In this document: positions 14,317 to 22,461 of the stretch, in pieces
Numbering within the stretch: the first letter of the stretch is position 1
Layout of the letters: every line of letters begins with the position of its first letter
Assembly: GCA_900541935.1 (NCBI GenBank)
Contig: UQLZ01000032.1
Span: 1-25,403 of the forward strand
Length of the DNA stretch: 25,403 nt
Direction of reading: 5' to 3'
From: an uncultured Prevotellaceae bacterium
Lineage (GTDB): Bacteria > Bacteroidota > Bacteroidia > Bacteroidales > Muribaculaceae
The notes under the pieces: model-generated
The model's database searches: none
What the model was told of the DNA's origin: nothing
What the model saw: only the letters and a program-made list of their open reading frames with translations
Program-made: the position numbers and the translations under genes

Positions 14317-15573
14317 TTAATGACCTGAGAATATTGTTTTAAATCCTACCAACCTATCATACCTTTCTGTACGGCGCTTATTATATACCAAACAGTTGTA
14401 TTCATTCACTGTCTGATAAAAATCCCCTTCTATAAGACCCGTTTGCGGAATATTGCTACCTTTAGGCATCCATAGATATTGATAGTTATAAGCACCCATC
14501 TTCAAAAAAATATCCACCTCATATCTTTGCTCATTATGATTATAATGCATTATATTAGATAAGTCACAGTTATTTTGAGTAAACTCTCCTGAGACATAGA
14601 CATTTCCGTCATCAATATATGGCATCTCAAGAGAAAAATGGACGACCATATAATCAGCATCTGTATTACTGTCATAGACATCACTTTGCCTGATTGTAAA
14701 ACGTCCGTACTGTGTACGGTCATAGATGTATGGCTCATACACTCGTGGCTCGTCAATCTTCAAAATAGCATGGTAATATGGAGGGTTGTAAGTATAATTG
14801 TATATTCCCATTCCATAATAATTCGTTGTTACCATTTCAAAGCGACGAAACTCATTACCTGCCTTAAATATAAGGCTCCTATTATGTTCAAAAAAAGCAC
14901 GATTTCCTGCAACGCGTTGAGGATGAGAAACAAAAGCGCTGTTATCATACCTCATATTTTGCAATACACGGATTTTTAAATCTGTGTATAAATTGTCAAC
15001 CTCATAATCACGGCAATCTACTTCAATCGAAACCTGCTGATGCTTGTCATTATAGTCAATATCAGTTCTTGATGTAACTGACGGAATAACACTAACATAA
15101 TCTTCATACAAAGAGAACCTTGTCTGCAAGCAAATGCTGTCTGGATTATTTTCCGGATAGACTTTAAGCAAATAATTACCCGACAATTTCAATTTCAAAT
15201 CCTCATTAGGCAACTGTATGGAATAATGGACATAATTGGCGAGCGTAGCGGAAGAATAAGCATAATTGCTAACATCAGCCTCATTAAAGCCATCAACATA
15301 TTCTGATTCGACCAATTGAGAAGGCTTCCAATCCGCATCACAATGGACAACCGAATATCGCAAATATTCTGCTTCTGGATTCAACTGGTCAAACGAAACA
15401 TTTATTCTATCACGGCTATTAAGCAAAACTACTGGCGGCGCATAATCGTTGCCCACCACAGCCGTCTTTAAAGATTTAAACGACTTGTCGAAAATCATTG
15501 TCTCCGTATTTACTTGGGAGTAAGCAAAAAATACGCAAAACAATAATAAAAATGAAATTATTCTTCTTATCAT
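14317..15573 (-). CDS. DUF5103 / type IX secretion plug-domain protein
   Basis: A 418-residue exported protein with a signal peptide (MIRRIISFLLLFCVFFAYS). It matches the DUF5103 family, whose N-terminal domain is annotated as the type IX secretion system plug domain. Features are YAPPVVLLNSRDRINVSFD (44-62), FDQLNPEAEYLRYSVVHCDADW (61-82), NEADVSNYAYS, a mid region YYHAILKIDEPRVYEPYIY and a C-terminal FTQNNCDLSNIM / YNYQYLW / EGDFYQTVNEYNCLVYNKR pattern. In Flavobacterium the plug protein closes the SprA translocon. Members also occur in Bacteroidota that lack a recognisable secretion system, and no other such gene is in this window, so the role may be broader. It starts 3 bases after ung and is 15 bases before the TPR gene. 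Confidence 0.9.
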   Translation of the reverse strand: MIRRIISFLLLFCVFFAYSQVNTETMIFDKSFKSLKTAVVGNDYAPPVVLLNSRDRINVSFDQLNPEAEYLRYSVVHCDADWKPSQLVESEYVDGFNEADVSNYAYSSATLANYVHYSIQLPNEDLKLKLSGNYLLKVYPENNPDSICLQTRFSLYEDYVSVIPSVTSRTDIDYNDKHQQVSIEVDCRDYEVDNLYTDLKIRVLQNMRYDNSAFVSHPQRVAGNRAFFEHNRSLIFKAGNEFRRFEMVTTNYYGMGIYNYTYNPPYYHAILKIDEPRVYEPYIYDRTQYGRFTIRQSDVYDSNTDADYMVVHFSLEMPYIDDGNVYVSGEFTQNNCDLSNIMHYNHNEQRYEVDIFLKMGAYNYQYLWMPKGSNIPQTGLIEGDFYQTVNEYNCLVYNKRRTERYDRLVGFKTIFSGH

Positions 15574-15576
15574 AAA

Positions 15577-16242
15577 CTACCATTTTATTGGTGATTTGCC
15601 ATGACTGACAAGATACTCATTCGCCTTAGAGAAATGATGATTTCCAAAAAAGCCACGATAAGCAGACAGTGGAGACGGATGTGGAGAGGTAAGCACAAGA
15701 TGCTTTGACTTATCTATAAAGGCTCCCTTTTTAATAGCATAAGAGCCCCACAGCATAAACACAAGATTTTCTCGATGCTCCGCCAACAAAGAAATAGCCC
15801 TATCGGTAAATTCCTCCCAACCTTTCCCCTGATGAGAAGCCGCCTGATGTGCTCTTACCGTAAGTGTTGAGTTTAATAATAGAACACCCTGCTCTGCCCA
15901 CCGAGACAAATCTCCATTTGCAGGCATATCGGCACCTATATCCTCTTTTATCTCTTTGAAAATATTTATCAGCGACGGTGGGCAATCAACACCAGGATTG
16001 ACAGAAAAGCACAAACCGTTAGCCTGATTAACTCCGTGATACGGGTCCTGACCAAGGATAACCACTTTAACATCATTAAACGGCGTTGCGTCAAAAGCGG
16101 CGAAAATTTTATTTCCTGGTGGAAAAATTGTTATTCCTGATGAGTACTCCTTTTTGACAAAAGAGGTTAGACTTTTAAAGTAGTCCTTCTCAAACTCATC
16201 AGCCAAAACATTCTTCCAACTTTTTTCTATTCTAACTTCCAT
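15577..16242 (-). CDS. ung: Uracil-DNA glycosylase
   Basis: Removes uracil from DNA to start base excision repair. The protein has 221 residues from the ATG at 16242; a TTG at 16251 is less likely. Family 1 hallmarks: the catalytic Asp motif GQDPYHG, followed by QANGLCFSV; the LLLNSTLTVRAHQAASHQ region; and the minor-groove/His motif HPSPLSAYRGFFGNHHF. It is the first gene of a four-gene operon behind a clear promoter (-7 at 16260-16267). The downstream envelope genes have no evident link to repair. Cytoplasmic. Length and motifs are complete, so an active enzyme is expected. Confidence 0.97.
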   Translation of the reverse strand: MEVRIEKSWKNVLADEFEKDYFKSLTSFVKKEYSSGITIFPPGNKIFAAFDATPFNDVKVVILGQDPYHGVNQANGLCFSVNPGVDCPPSLINIFKEIKEDIGADMPANGDLSRWAEQGVLLLNSTLTVRAHQAASHQGKGWEEFTDRAISLLAEHRENLVFMLWGSYAIKKGAFIDKSKHLVLTSPHPSPLSAYRGFFGNHHFSKANEYLVSHGKSPIKW

Positions 16243-16259
16243 CAACTTCAATTTATTTG

Positions 16260-16267
16260 CAAAGGTA
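16260..16267 (-). promoter_or_regulatory. Promoter -7 element of the ung operon
   Basis: The minus strand reads TACCTTTG (complement of 16260-16267), a full match to the Bacteroidota -7 consensus, 17 bases before the ATG at 16242. No convincing -33 TTTG is seen within 18-22 bases; that region falls at the end of the upstream hydrolase gene. The position supports the 16242 start. Confidence 0.7.
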
Positions 16268-16285
16268 ATAAATGTTTCTATTTAT

Positions 16286-17041
16286 CTACAGCACTAACTT
16301 CAAACCATCGTATGCAAGAAAAACATTATCCGGCAAAATTTTTGAAGTCTGCTCATGAAGACCTATTCCATGACTTGCATGTATCAGGTACGCCTTTTTA
16401 GGTTTAATCCGCGCTATTACTTCCAACGATTCCTCCAGACTGAAATGAGAAATGTGCTTTTCCATTCTCAACGCATTAATAATCAGCACGTCTAAGCCTT
16501 GCAACTTGAGATATGTCTCTTCTGGAATGAAGTTACAATCTGTAATATAAGCCATTTTCCCAAACCTATATCCGAAAATTTCCAATTTATAATGAAAAAC
16601 CGGCAATGGCAGAACTTTTATGCCAAAAACATCAAATTCACTATTATCCAACTTGTTAAGTTTAAATTTAGGAATTCCTGGATACTTTAAACCCGCAAAA
16701 CAATAAGGAAGTCTTTCCTTAAGACCTGAAATGACACGACTTTGAGCATAAATATTAAATTCTCTGCTTAGACAGTACGGCCTTAAATCCTCCACTCCGC
16801 CAACATGGTCAAAATGTATATGCGTAAGCAAAAGTGCGTCAAGTTTTTTATTCTTGCACCTCAATATCTGCTGTCTGAAATCCGGACCGCAATCTATTAA
16901 TATATTAACACCAGACTCCCGCACAATTGCTGAAGTACGTAAGCGATTGTCACGGGCATCCTCCGACTTGCACACATCACAATCGCACCCTATCTGAGGC
17001 ACTCCTGTTGATGTTCCTGTTCCCAAAAATTCAATTTCCAT
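16286..17041 (-). CDS. PhnP-like metallo-beta-lactamase-fold phosphodiesterase
   Basis: A 251-residue cytoplasmic hydrolase. The two-metal motif is H74-x-H76-x-D78-H79 (LTHIHFDHVGG), with later residues in HYKLEIFGYRFGKMAYITDCNFIP and YLIHASHG. The N-terminal GTGTSTGVPQIGCDCDVCKS contains Cys19, Cys21 and Cys24, arranged like the structural zinc site of PhnP (the cyclic phosphodiesterase of phosphonate breakdown). The same domain occurs in many Bacteroidota enzymes with no phosphonate genes nearby, and none is present here. A general cyclic phosphate or nucleotide phosphodiesterase role is the most that can be said. It starts 2 bases after the lipoprotein gene upstream and is probably cotranscribed with it. 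Confidence 0.9.
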   Translation of the reverse strand: MEIEFLGTGTSTGVPQIGCDCDVCKSEDARDNRLRTSAIVRESGVNILIDCGPDFRQQILRCKNKKLDALLLTHIHFDHVGGVEDLRPYCLSREFNIYAQSRVISGLKERLPYCFAGLKYPGIPKFKLNKLDNSEFDVFGIKVLPLPVFHYKLEIFGYRFGKMAYITDCNFIPEETYLKLQGLDVLIINALRMEKHISHFSLEESLEVIARIKPKKAYLIHASHGIGLHEQTSKILPDNVFLAYDGLKLVL

Positions 17042-17043
17042 AG

Positions 17044-17970
17044 TTATCTTCTGAACTTCTGCAATATGCCATTTTCAAATATCATATATGCCCCATTGTC
17101 ATAACTCCACCGCTCATACAATCCTCCATGAGTAGTGGCTCGATCGATGTTATTAGGTTTTCCCAAAGATAGCGAGCACTCCTCTTTGGTCATTCCTAAT
17201 TTAACTCTGCCATTTGTTATAAGTTTCCAGTTTTCATCAGTAATATGCTTATAATCCTGCCTTATATCAGAAAACGAGAACAACTTATCAAATGTTGTAT
17301 TCTTAATAGAAGACACATTAGAAGACATTGACACATAATATACAGCATTTTTGTACTTAAAGTAAACATGGAATGGATAAACCATATCACCAGCGGCAAC
17401 ATCAACGATATCAACGGCAACAAACTTGACACCATTTACCTTTTTATGACTGCTATTATACCAAAACGGTGTCTTTATGTAAAAGGTTTGTCCTGCAAGT
17501 TTCTTCCCCATTTCGGCAATATAATCCATATCAATAACAAATGGCACTACATATTCCGGACGCTGCTTTTCAAGTTCTGCTATATCTTTACCTGTATTAT
17601 ATTTGTAAATGTTTTTTGCATCACTAAATGAAATAACAACCACTTCTGAATTATCAAAATGAGTATCATATTTATATCCTATATATGACACTACAGTACC
17701 TTTTAGACTAAGAGAAGAAGCGTCATAACTATCCGACGGTTCTAAAATCAATCGAAAATTATCATCACTAACAATAAATTTTTTTCCAGGCTTCCATTCT
17801 ATGAACTTTTCTGGCTTTATGGAATCTAAAAACACTTCTTCTGCCGTCTGCCTGTCAGCCTTTACCCTTTCTACATCTTTTTCTGATATTTTTCCTGTAT
17901 TCTCAATGCCGGTAAAACATCCATACTGTGATAAAAGTAATATAATAATTCCAAAAATAACTTTTTTCAT
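17044..17970 (-). CDS. Lipoprotein with BamE/SmpA-like C-terminal domain
   Basis: A 308-residue predicted lipoprotein. The ATG at 17970 is chosen over a TTG at 18009; it gives the signal MKKVIFGIIILLLSQYGC with a probable lipidated Cys18, although the lipobox (QYGC) is imperfect. The middle part is unrecognised: a beta-rich stretch with VVSYIGYKYD and NNSEVVVISFSD-like segments. The last 55 residues, from RVKLGMTKEECSLSLGKPN to ERWSY and YMIFENGILQKF, follow the BamE/SmpA-like pattern (GMTkeEV..lLGkP ... w.Y....l.F..g.l). The gene is divergent from bioA and has a good -7 element. A role in outer-membrane upkeep is suggested only by that weak resemblance. Confidence 0.75.
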   Translation of the reverse strand: MKKVIFGIIILLLSQYGCFTGIENTGKISEKDVERVKADRQTAEEVFLDSIKPEKFIEWKPGKKFIVSDDNFRLILEPSDSYDASSLSLKGTVVSYIGYKYDTHFDNSEVVVISFSDAKNIYKYNTGKDIAELEKQRPEYVVPFVIDMDYIAEMGKKLAGQTFYIKTPFWYNSSHKKVNGVKFVAVDIVDVAAGDMVYPFHVYFKYKNAVYYVSMSSNVSSIKNTTFDKLFSFSDIRQDYKHITDENWKLITNGRVKLGMTKEECSLSLGKPNNIDRATTHGGLYERWSYDNGAYMIFENGILQKFRR

Positions 17971-17993
17971 AAGCACAATATCTATTCTATCTG

Positions 17994-18001
17994 CAAATAT
18001 A
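17994..18001 (-). promoter_or_regulatory. Promoter -7 element of the lipoprotein-PhnP-like operon
   Basis: TATATTTG on the minus strand (complement of 17994-18001) matches the -7 consensus and lies 23 bases before the ATG at 17970. No clear -33 TTTG is found upstream. It is back-to-back with the bioA -7 element, whose nearest base is 24 bases away. Confidence 0.6.
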
Positions 18002-18025
18002 CTAATCAAAGTAGAGAAAATTTGC

Positions 18026-18033
18026 TAAATTTG
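18026..18033 (+). promoter_or_regulatory. Promoter -7 element of the biotin operon
   Basis: TAAATTTG at 18026-18033 is a full match to the Bacteroidota -7 consensus, 18 bases before the bioA ATG at 18052. No clear -33 TTTG lies 18-22 bases upstream. A 7-bp direct repeat AATTTGC (18019-18025 and 18028-18034) overlaps the element. No biotin-repressor-like palindrome is seen in the 81-base gap. Confidence 0.6.
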
Positions 18034-18051
18034 CAATAAAATTAAAGTATA

Positions 18052-19323
18052 ATGACAGACATATTTGACAAGGAGCATCTTTGGCATCCATATACATCAA
18101 CGATTAATCCACTTCCAACATATACAGTCGAAAGTGCTAAAGGCGTAACTATCAAGTTGAATGATGGCACAGAACTTATTGACGGAATGTCATCATGGTG
18201 GGCTGCCGTCCACGGATATAACAATTCCGTACTTAATGAAGCGGCTATCAAACAACTAAAAAAAATGTCACATATAATGTTTGGTGGCTTCACTCATCAA
18301 CCGGCTATTGAACTTGGCAAACTGCTACTTTCTATTTTGCCTCCAAATATGAACAACATCTTCTACGCAGACTCTGGCTCTGTTGCTGTTGAGGTTGCTA
18401 TGAAAATGGCAATTCAGGCGTCTCTTAGCAAATATAAAAATCTAAAGAAAACTAACTTTGTTACAATTCGCACTGGTTACCATGGAGATACATGGAATGC
18501 AATGTCGGTTTGCGACCCTGTAACAGGTATGCACGGCCTCTTCGGCCCTGCCTTGACCGCTCGATACTTTGCCCCTTCTCCCACTTGCAAATTTTATGAC
18601 AACTGGGACGAGACTTGCACTAAAGAGTTAGAAGATATAATAAAAAAAGAACACGACAATATCGCAGGTATGATTCTTGAACCTATCGTTCAAGGTGCAG
18701 GGGGTATGCGCTTTTATCACCCAAACTTTCTTAAAGTTGCAAGGGAACTATGCGATAAATATAATATCTATCTGATTTTTGACGAAATAGCAACAGGTTT
18801 TGGAAGAACTGGCAAACTGTTTGCCTGGGAGCATGCTGGAGTTATGCCTGATATTATGTGCATAGGCAAAGCATTGACTGGCGGATACCTGACAATGAGT
18901 GCCGTTGCCACAACAAAAGACGTTGCTGATACAATATCCGAGGGAGATGCTGGGGTTCTTATGCATGGACCTACATTTATGGGAAATCCTCTTGCTTGCT
19001 CTATCGCTATCGCTTCCGTTAAATTACTTTTGGAATCGGGTTGGCAAGAAAAAGTAAAGCACATCGAATCGCTGCTAAAAGAGCAAATGGAAATCGCCAA
19101 GACTTTTGACAATGTTAATGAAGTTCGAGTTCTTGGTGCAATCGGCGTGCTGGAAATGAAAGAAAGCGTTGACGTAGGCGAATTCCAAAAACTATGCGTA
19201 AAAGAAGGCATCTGGGTTAGACCTTTTGGCAAATTGGTATATATTATGCCTCCGTTTATCATAACCGACGAAGAACTGACATTCCTCGTTGAAAAACTAT
19301 TGAAAATTATTAAGTTGTTATGA
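18052..19323 (+). CDS. bioA: Adenosylmethionine-8-amino-7-oxononanoate aminotransferase
   Basis: PLP-dependent transamination of 8-amino-7-oxononanoate (KAPA) to 7,8-diaminononanoate (DAPA), usually with SAM as amino donor. The protein has 423 residues. The N terminus (DKEHLWHPYTS at 6-16) and GMSSWWAAVHGYN (45-57) are typical of BioA. PLP-site features are Gly-Ser in YADSGSVAVEVAMK (105-118), FDEIATGFGRTG (243-254) with Asp244, and the Schiff-base Lys273 in CIGKALTGGY (270-279). RPFG at the C terminus also fits the family. Its TGA stop overlaps the bioF ATG by 4 bases (ATGA), so the genes are translationally coupled. First gene of the biotin operon. Confidence 0.97.
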   Translation: MTDIFDKEHLWHPYTSTINPLPTYTVESAKGVTIKLNDGTELIDGMSSWWAAVHGYNNSVLNEAAIKQLKKMSHIMFGGFTHQPAIELGKLLLSILPPNMNNIFYADSGSVAVEVAMKMAIQASLSKYKNLKKTNFVTIRTGYHGDTWNAMSVCDPVTGMHGLFGPALTARYFAPSPTCKFYDNWDETCTKELEDIIKKEHDNIAGMILEPIVQGAGGMRFYHPNFLKVARELCDKYNIYLIFDEIATGFGRTGKLFAWEHAGVMPDIMCIGKALTGGYLTMSAVATTKDVADTISEGDAGVLMHGPTFMGNPLACSIAIASVKLLLESGWQEKVKHIESLLKEQMEIAKTFDNVNEVRVLGAIGVLEMKESVDVGEFQKLCVKEGIWVRPFGKLVYIMPPFIITDEELTFLVEKLLKIIKLL

Positions 19324-20444
19324 TCGACCGTTTTGATAGTTTTATAGCAAAAGCAAAATATGATGGTCGCTTTCGTTCTATCCCAAACAATAGTCAAAAT
19401 TTAATTGACCTTTGTAGCAACGATTATCTTGCCATTGATGCCAACGACTTACTAAGAACCGAGTTCTACAACCAATTGGAACCAGACGACCTTGTTATGT
19501 CGTCATGCGCATCAAGATTGCTTTCTCGCCATCAAAAAGAATTTTTTGAACTCGAGAACCTTTTGTCGTCGCTATACTCTAAAGAAGTACTGCTATACAA
19601 TAGCGGCTATCACGCAAACACTGGAACTGTTTCCGCAATTGCAGGAAACGACTCTCTAATAATTGCCGACAAACTTGTTCACGCAAGCATTATCGACGGA
19701 TTAATTTTAGGCAAGACAAATTTCAAGAGATTCAAGCATAACGATTTATCGCATTTGCTAAAACTCATTGAAGATAATTACAACAAATACGAAGACATCT
19801 TTGTAATTGTTGAGTCTATTTACAGCATGGACGGTGATATATGCGATTTGAAGAAACTCACCGAAATAAAGAAACAATATCCTAACGTTTTTCTATATGT
19901 TGATGAGGCTCATGGGTTTGGCGTTAGAGGAAACAGAGGCTTAGGGCTATGCGAAGAAACTGGCACTATAAATGATATTGATATTATCGTTGGAACTTTA
20001 GGTAAGGCCATTGCTTCATACGGTGCTTTTGTCGCCACTAATGAAACGTTTAAGAACTATCTCATAAACAAATCCCGAAGTTTTATATTTTCTACTGCAA
20101 TCCCTCCTATTTCTTGCAAATGGAGCAAATTTGTTATAGAAAAAATGATTGGGATGACAAAGGAAAGACAAAACCTATTAAAGGTTAGTGAAATATTAAA
20201 CAGTAATTTAGAGGAAATAAATGGCAACATACGCAGCAATTCGCAAATAGTGCCTCTAATGGCAGGAAGCAACGATAGAGCCATTGGAATTTCCAACAGA
20301 CTTAAAGAAAAAGGTTATTTGTCATTACCGATAAGGAAGCCAACTGTTCCAGAAGGTCTCGAACGTGTTAGATTAAGCATTAACGCTACATTTACAGAAG
20401 AAATGGCTTATAAACTTTTATCAGACATCAAACAAATTTTATGA
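19320..20444 (+). CDS. bioF: 8-amino-7-oxononanoate synthase
   Basis: PLP-dependent decarboxylative condensation of pimeloyl-ACP (or -CoA) with L-alanine to give KAPA. The protein has 374 residues. Visible features: LCSNDYLAI (31-39), YNSGYHANTG (93-102), VDEAHGFGVRGNRGLGL with Asp195 and His198, and the PLP Lys229 in VGTLGKAIASYGAF. The closest relatives by motif are 2-amino-3-ketobutyrate CoA ligase and serine palmitoyltransferase, but the position between bioA and bioG/C settles the assignment. The start ATG overlaps bioA by 4 bases, and the stop overlaps the next start by 4 bases. Confidence 0.95.
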   Translation: MIDRFDSFIAKAKYDGRFRSIPNNSQNLIDLCSNDYLAIDANDLLRTEFYNQLEPDDLVMSSCASRLLSRHQKEFFELENLLSSLYSKEVLLYNSGYHANTGTVSAIAGNDSLIIADKLVHASIIDGLILGKTNFKRFKHNDLSHLLKLIEDNYNKYEDIFVIVESIYSMDGDICDLKKLTEIKKQYPNVFLYVDEAHGFGVRGNRGLGLCEETGTINDIDIIVGTLGKAIASYGAFVATNETFKNYLINKSRSFIFSTAIPPISCKWSKFVIEKMIGMTKERQNLLKVSEILNSNLEEINGNIRSNSQIVPLMAGSNDRAIGISNRLKEKGYLSLPIRKPTVPEGLERVRLSINATFTEEMAYKLLSDIKQIL

Positions 20445-21820
20445 ACTATAAATTTATAAATAAAGATATTGACAACAATGCTATATTGTTCTTTGCTGGT
20501 TGGGGCATGGATAAAAATCCTTTCCTGTGGGCAAAGAACTTGCCATTGGATTTTATCGTTATTTATGATTACTCCAACTTTGAGTTGGAGTTAGACTTGT
20601 CTCGCTACAAAAACATATATGTTTTTGCCTGGTCATTCGGCGTATATGCTGCATCGAAATGGATGGCAACATCAGAAAGACCCATTCTATCAGTCGCTAT
20701 TAATGGAACGCCAAAACCAATTGACAACAATTATGGGATTCCTGTAAAAATCTTTAAAGGGACCTTGGACAATCTTTCCGAAATGTCTCTACAAAAATTT
20801 AACAAACGCATGTGCGGCTTGACTAATTTAAAGGTTTTCAATGCCAACAAGCCAAATCGGAGTATTGCTTCTCTTAAAAACGAATTAGTCGCCATGGATG
20901 AAGCAAACAAGCAAAATACGGAACCATATAACAATTGGGACAAGGTTTTCATTTCTGGCAAAGACTATATTTTCCCTACCGAAAACCAAAAACGATTCTG
21001 GAACGAGACAAATGCTGTAACAATTGACTTGGAAGATGATTTCCATTTTCCAAATGATTTTAAAACTATTATTGAATCTTGCTTTATTGACAAAGAATCT
21101 GTCAAACAAAAATTTGAAAACAGTTTCAAAAAATATGATGACTATGCCATTGGTCAAAACAAAATAGCAGAAGAACTGATGATAAAATGGCAAAAGTATC
21201 CAATAAAGAAAGATTCTACTGTTTTAGAAATTGGCTGCGGAACTGGATTATTTTCAAAGAAATATTCAGGGATAATCATGCCAAAGAAAATATATCTTAA
21301 CGACATTGCATCTATCCCTGACTCTGTTTTGCCTAAAACATATAATTATGAAAAAATTGAAGGCGATGCAGAAACTTGCGAATTGCCGGATAACGTAGAT
21401 TATATTGTCTCAACATCAGCCATGCAATGGTTTGAAAATCCGTCATGCTTTATAAAAAAGACATTCAGTATTCTGAACGATAACGGTTTCCTTGTTATTT
21501 CAACTCTTGGCAACCAAAATATGATAGAGTTGAGAAACTTTTTCAAATCTTCGCTAAACTACACCAATTCCGAGAATTGGAGAAAGATGGCAGAAGATGC
21601 CGGATACACTGAAATAGAAGTGTCAGAAGAATGCATTAAAATATATTATAATTCCATACACGATCTTCTAAAAGGGCTTAAGAGCACTGGCGTAAACGCT
21701 TTAAAATCGGCAGGTTCTTTAAATAAAACAACGCTTTTAAGAATGGAAAAAGATATGCCGAAAGAAAACGGCAAATATTTTATATCATTCAATCCTATAT
21801 ACATAATTGCTAAAAAGTAA
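20441..21820 (+). CDS. Fused BioG esterase - BioC O-methyltransferase
   Basis: A 459-residue bifunctional protein. Residues 1 to about 205 are BioG-type (DUF452) alpha/beta hydrolase: FFAGWGMDKNPF (17-28), the nucleophile Ser65 in FAWSFGVYAA (62-71), and a late DDFHFP with the likely catalytic His. BioG cleaves pimeloyl-ACP methyl ester. Residues of about 225-459 are BioC, the SAM methyltransferase that methylates malonyl-ACP to start pimelate synthesis. It shows the fragment KYDDYAIGQNKIAEEL, the SAM motif VLEIGCGTGLFSKKYS, and STSAMQWFENPSCF, the BioC-type SALQW block. The fusion holds the enzymes that open and close the disguised fatty-acid cycle, and such fusions are known in Bacteroidota. 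It is coupled to bioF by a 4-base overlap; bioD starts 4 bases after its stop. Confidence 0.93.
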   Translation: MNYKFINKDIDNNAILFFAGWGMDKNPFLWAKNLPLDFIVIYDYSNFELELDLSRYKNIYVFAWSFGVYAASKWMATSERPILSVAINGTPKPIDNNYGIPVKIFKGTLDNLSEMSLQKFNKRMCGLTNLKVFNANKPNRSIASLKNELVAMDEANKQNTEPYNNWDKVFISGKDYIFPTENQKRFWNETNAVTIDLEDDFHFPNDFKTIIESCFIDKESVKQKFENSFKKYDDYAIGQNKIAEELMIKWQKYPIKKDSTVLEIGCGTGLFSKKYSGIIMPKKIYLNDIASIPDSVLPKTYNYEKIEGDAETCELPDNVDYIVSTSAMQWFENPSCFIKKTFSILNDNGFLVISTLGNQNMIELRNFFKSSLNYTNSENWRKMAEDAGYTEIEVSEECIKIYYNSIHDLLKGLKSTGVNALKSAGSLNKTTLLRMEKDMPKENGKYFISFNPIYIIAKK

Positions 21821-21824
21821 GAAA

Positions 21825-22451
21825 ATGAAAGAAACAATATTTATTAGCGGCATAGGCACTAACGTTGGCAAAAGTTATGCTACAGGGTGGTTCGCTAACG
21901 AACTATCCAAGCAAGGCAAATCAGTCATAACACTCAAAATGATTCAGACTGGAAACGAAGGGTATTCTGAAGACATCGAAATACACCGCAAATTAATGGG
22001 ATTGCCGATTCTTGAAATAGACAAGAAATTCATAACTGCACCAATTATAATGACTTATCCAGCCTCTCCGCATCTTGCAGCGAAAATCGACAATTGCAAT
22101 ATTGACCTTTCAAAAATAGAAAAATCGCAAGAGGCTCTATATAAAGAATATGACATTATTCTAATGGAAGGCGCAGGAGGTATTATGGTTCCTATTACAG
22201 AAGACTATCTGACAATTGACTACATCAAAGATAGGAACATTCCAATGGCTCTTGTTACAAACGGCCAGTTAGGCTCTATAAACCACACCCTGCTATCTTT
22301 AGAAGCAATTAAAAATAGAAATATAAAACTAAAATACGTTATCTACAATTCTTTTTTCGACGAAGACAAAACTATCGCAAAAGAGACATTGAAATATTTA
22401 GAAAACAAAATCAAAAACGACTTTGAAGATAGCAGTTTTCTGGTAATGTAA
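21825..22451 (+). CDS. bioD: Dethiobiotin synthetase
   Basis: ATP-dependent closure of the ureido ring of DAPA with CO2 to give dethiobiotin. From the ATG at 21825 the protein has 208 residues. An in-frame start at 21807 would overlap the preceding gene and add six residues ahead of the conserved beginning, so it is less likely. Motifs: P-loop GIGTNVGKSYATG (9-21), KMIQTG for substrate contact (the KPVQTG position), SPHLAAKI, and EGAGGIMVPI. Cytoplasmic. It is the last recognisable biotin gene here; the exonuclease gene begins 10 bases after its stop. Confidence 0.95.
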   Translation: MKETIFISGIGTNVGKSYATGWFANELSKQGKSVITLKMIQTGNEGYSEDIEIHRKLMGLPILEIDKKFITAPIIMTYPASPHLAAKIDNCNIDLSKIEKSQEALYKEYDIILMEGAGGIMVPITEDYLTIDYIKDRNIPMALVTNGQLGSINHTLLSLEAIKNRNIKLKYVIYNSFFDEDKTIAKETLKYLENKIKNDFEDSSFLVM

Positions 22452-22461
22452 AATAACAACT

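Noticed and set aside
18768..19397. Long open frame (209 codons) on the minus strand opposite bioA
   Set aside because: It lies antisense to the well-supported bioA and bioF genes, has no recognisable motif and no promoter; it is a by-product of bioA codon use.
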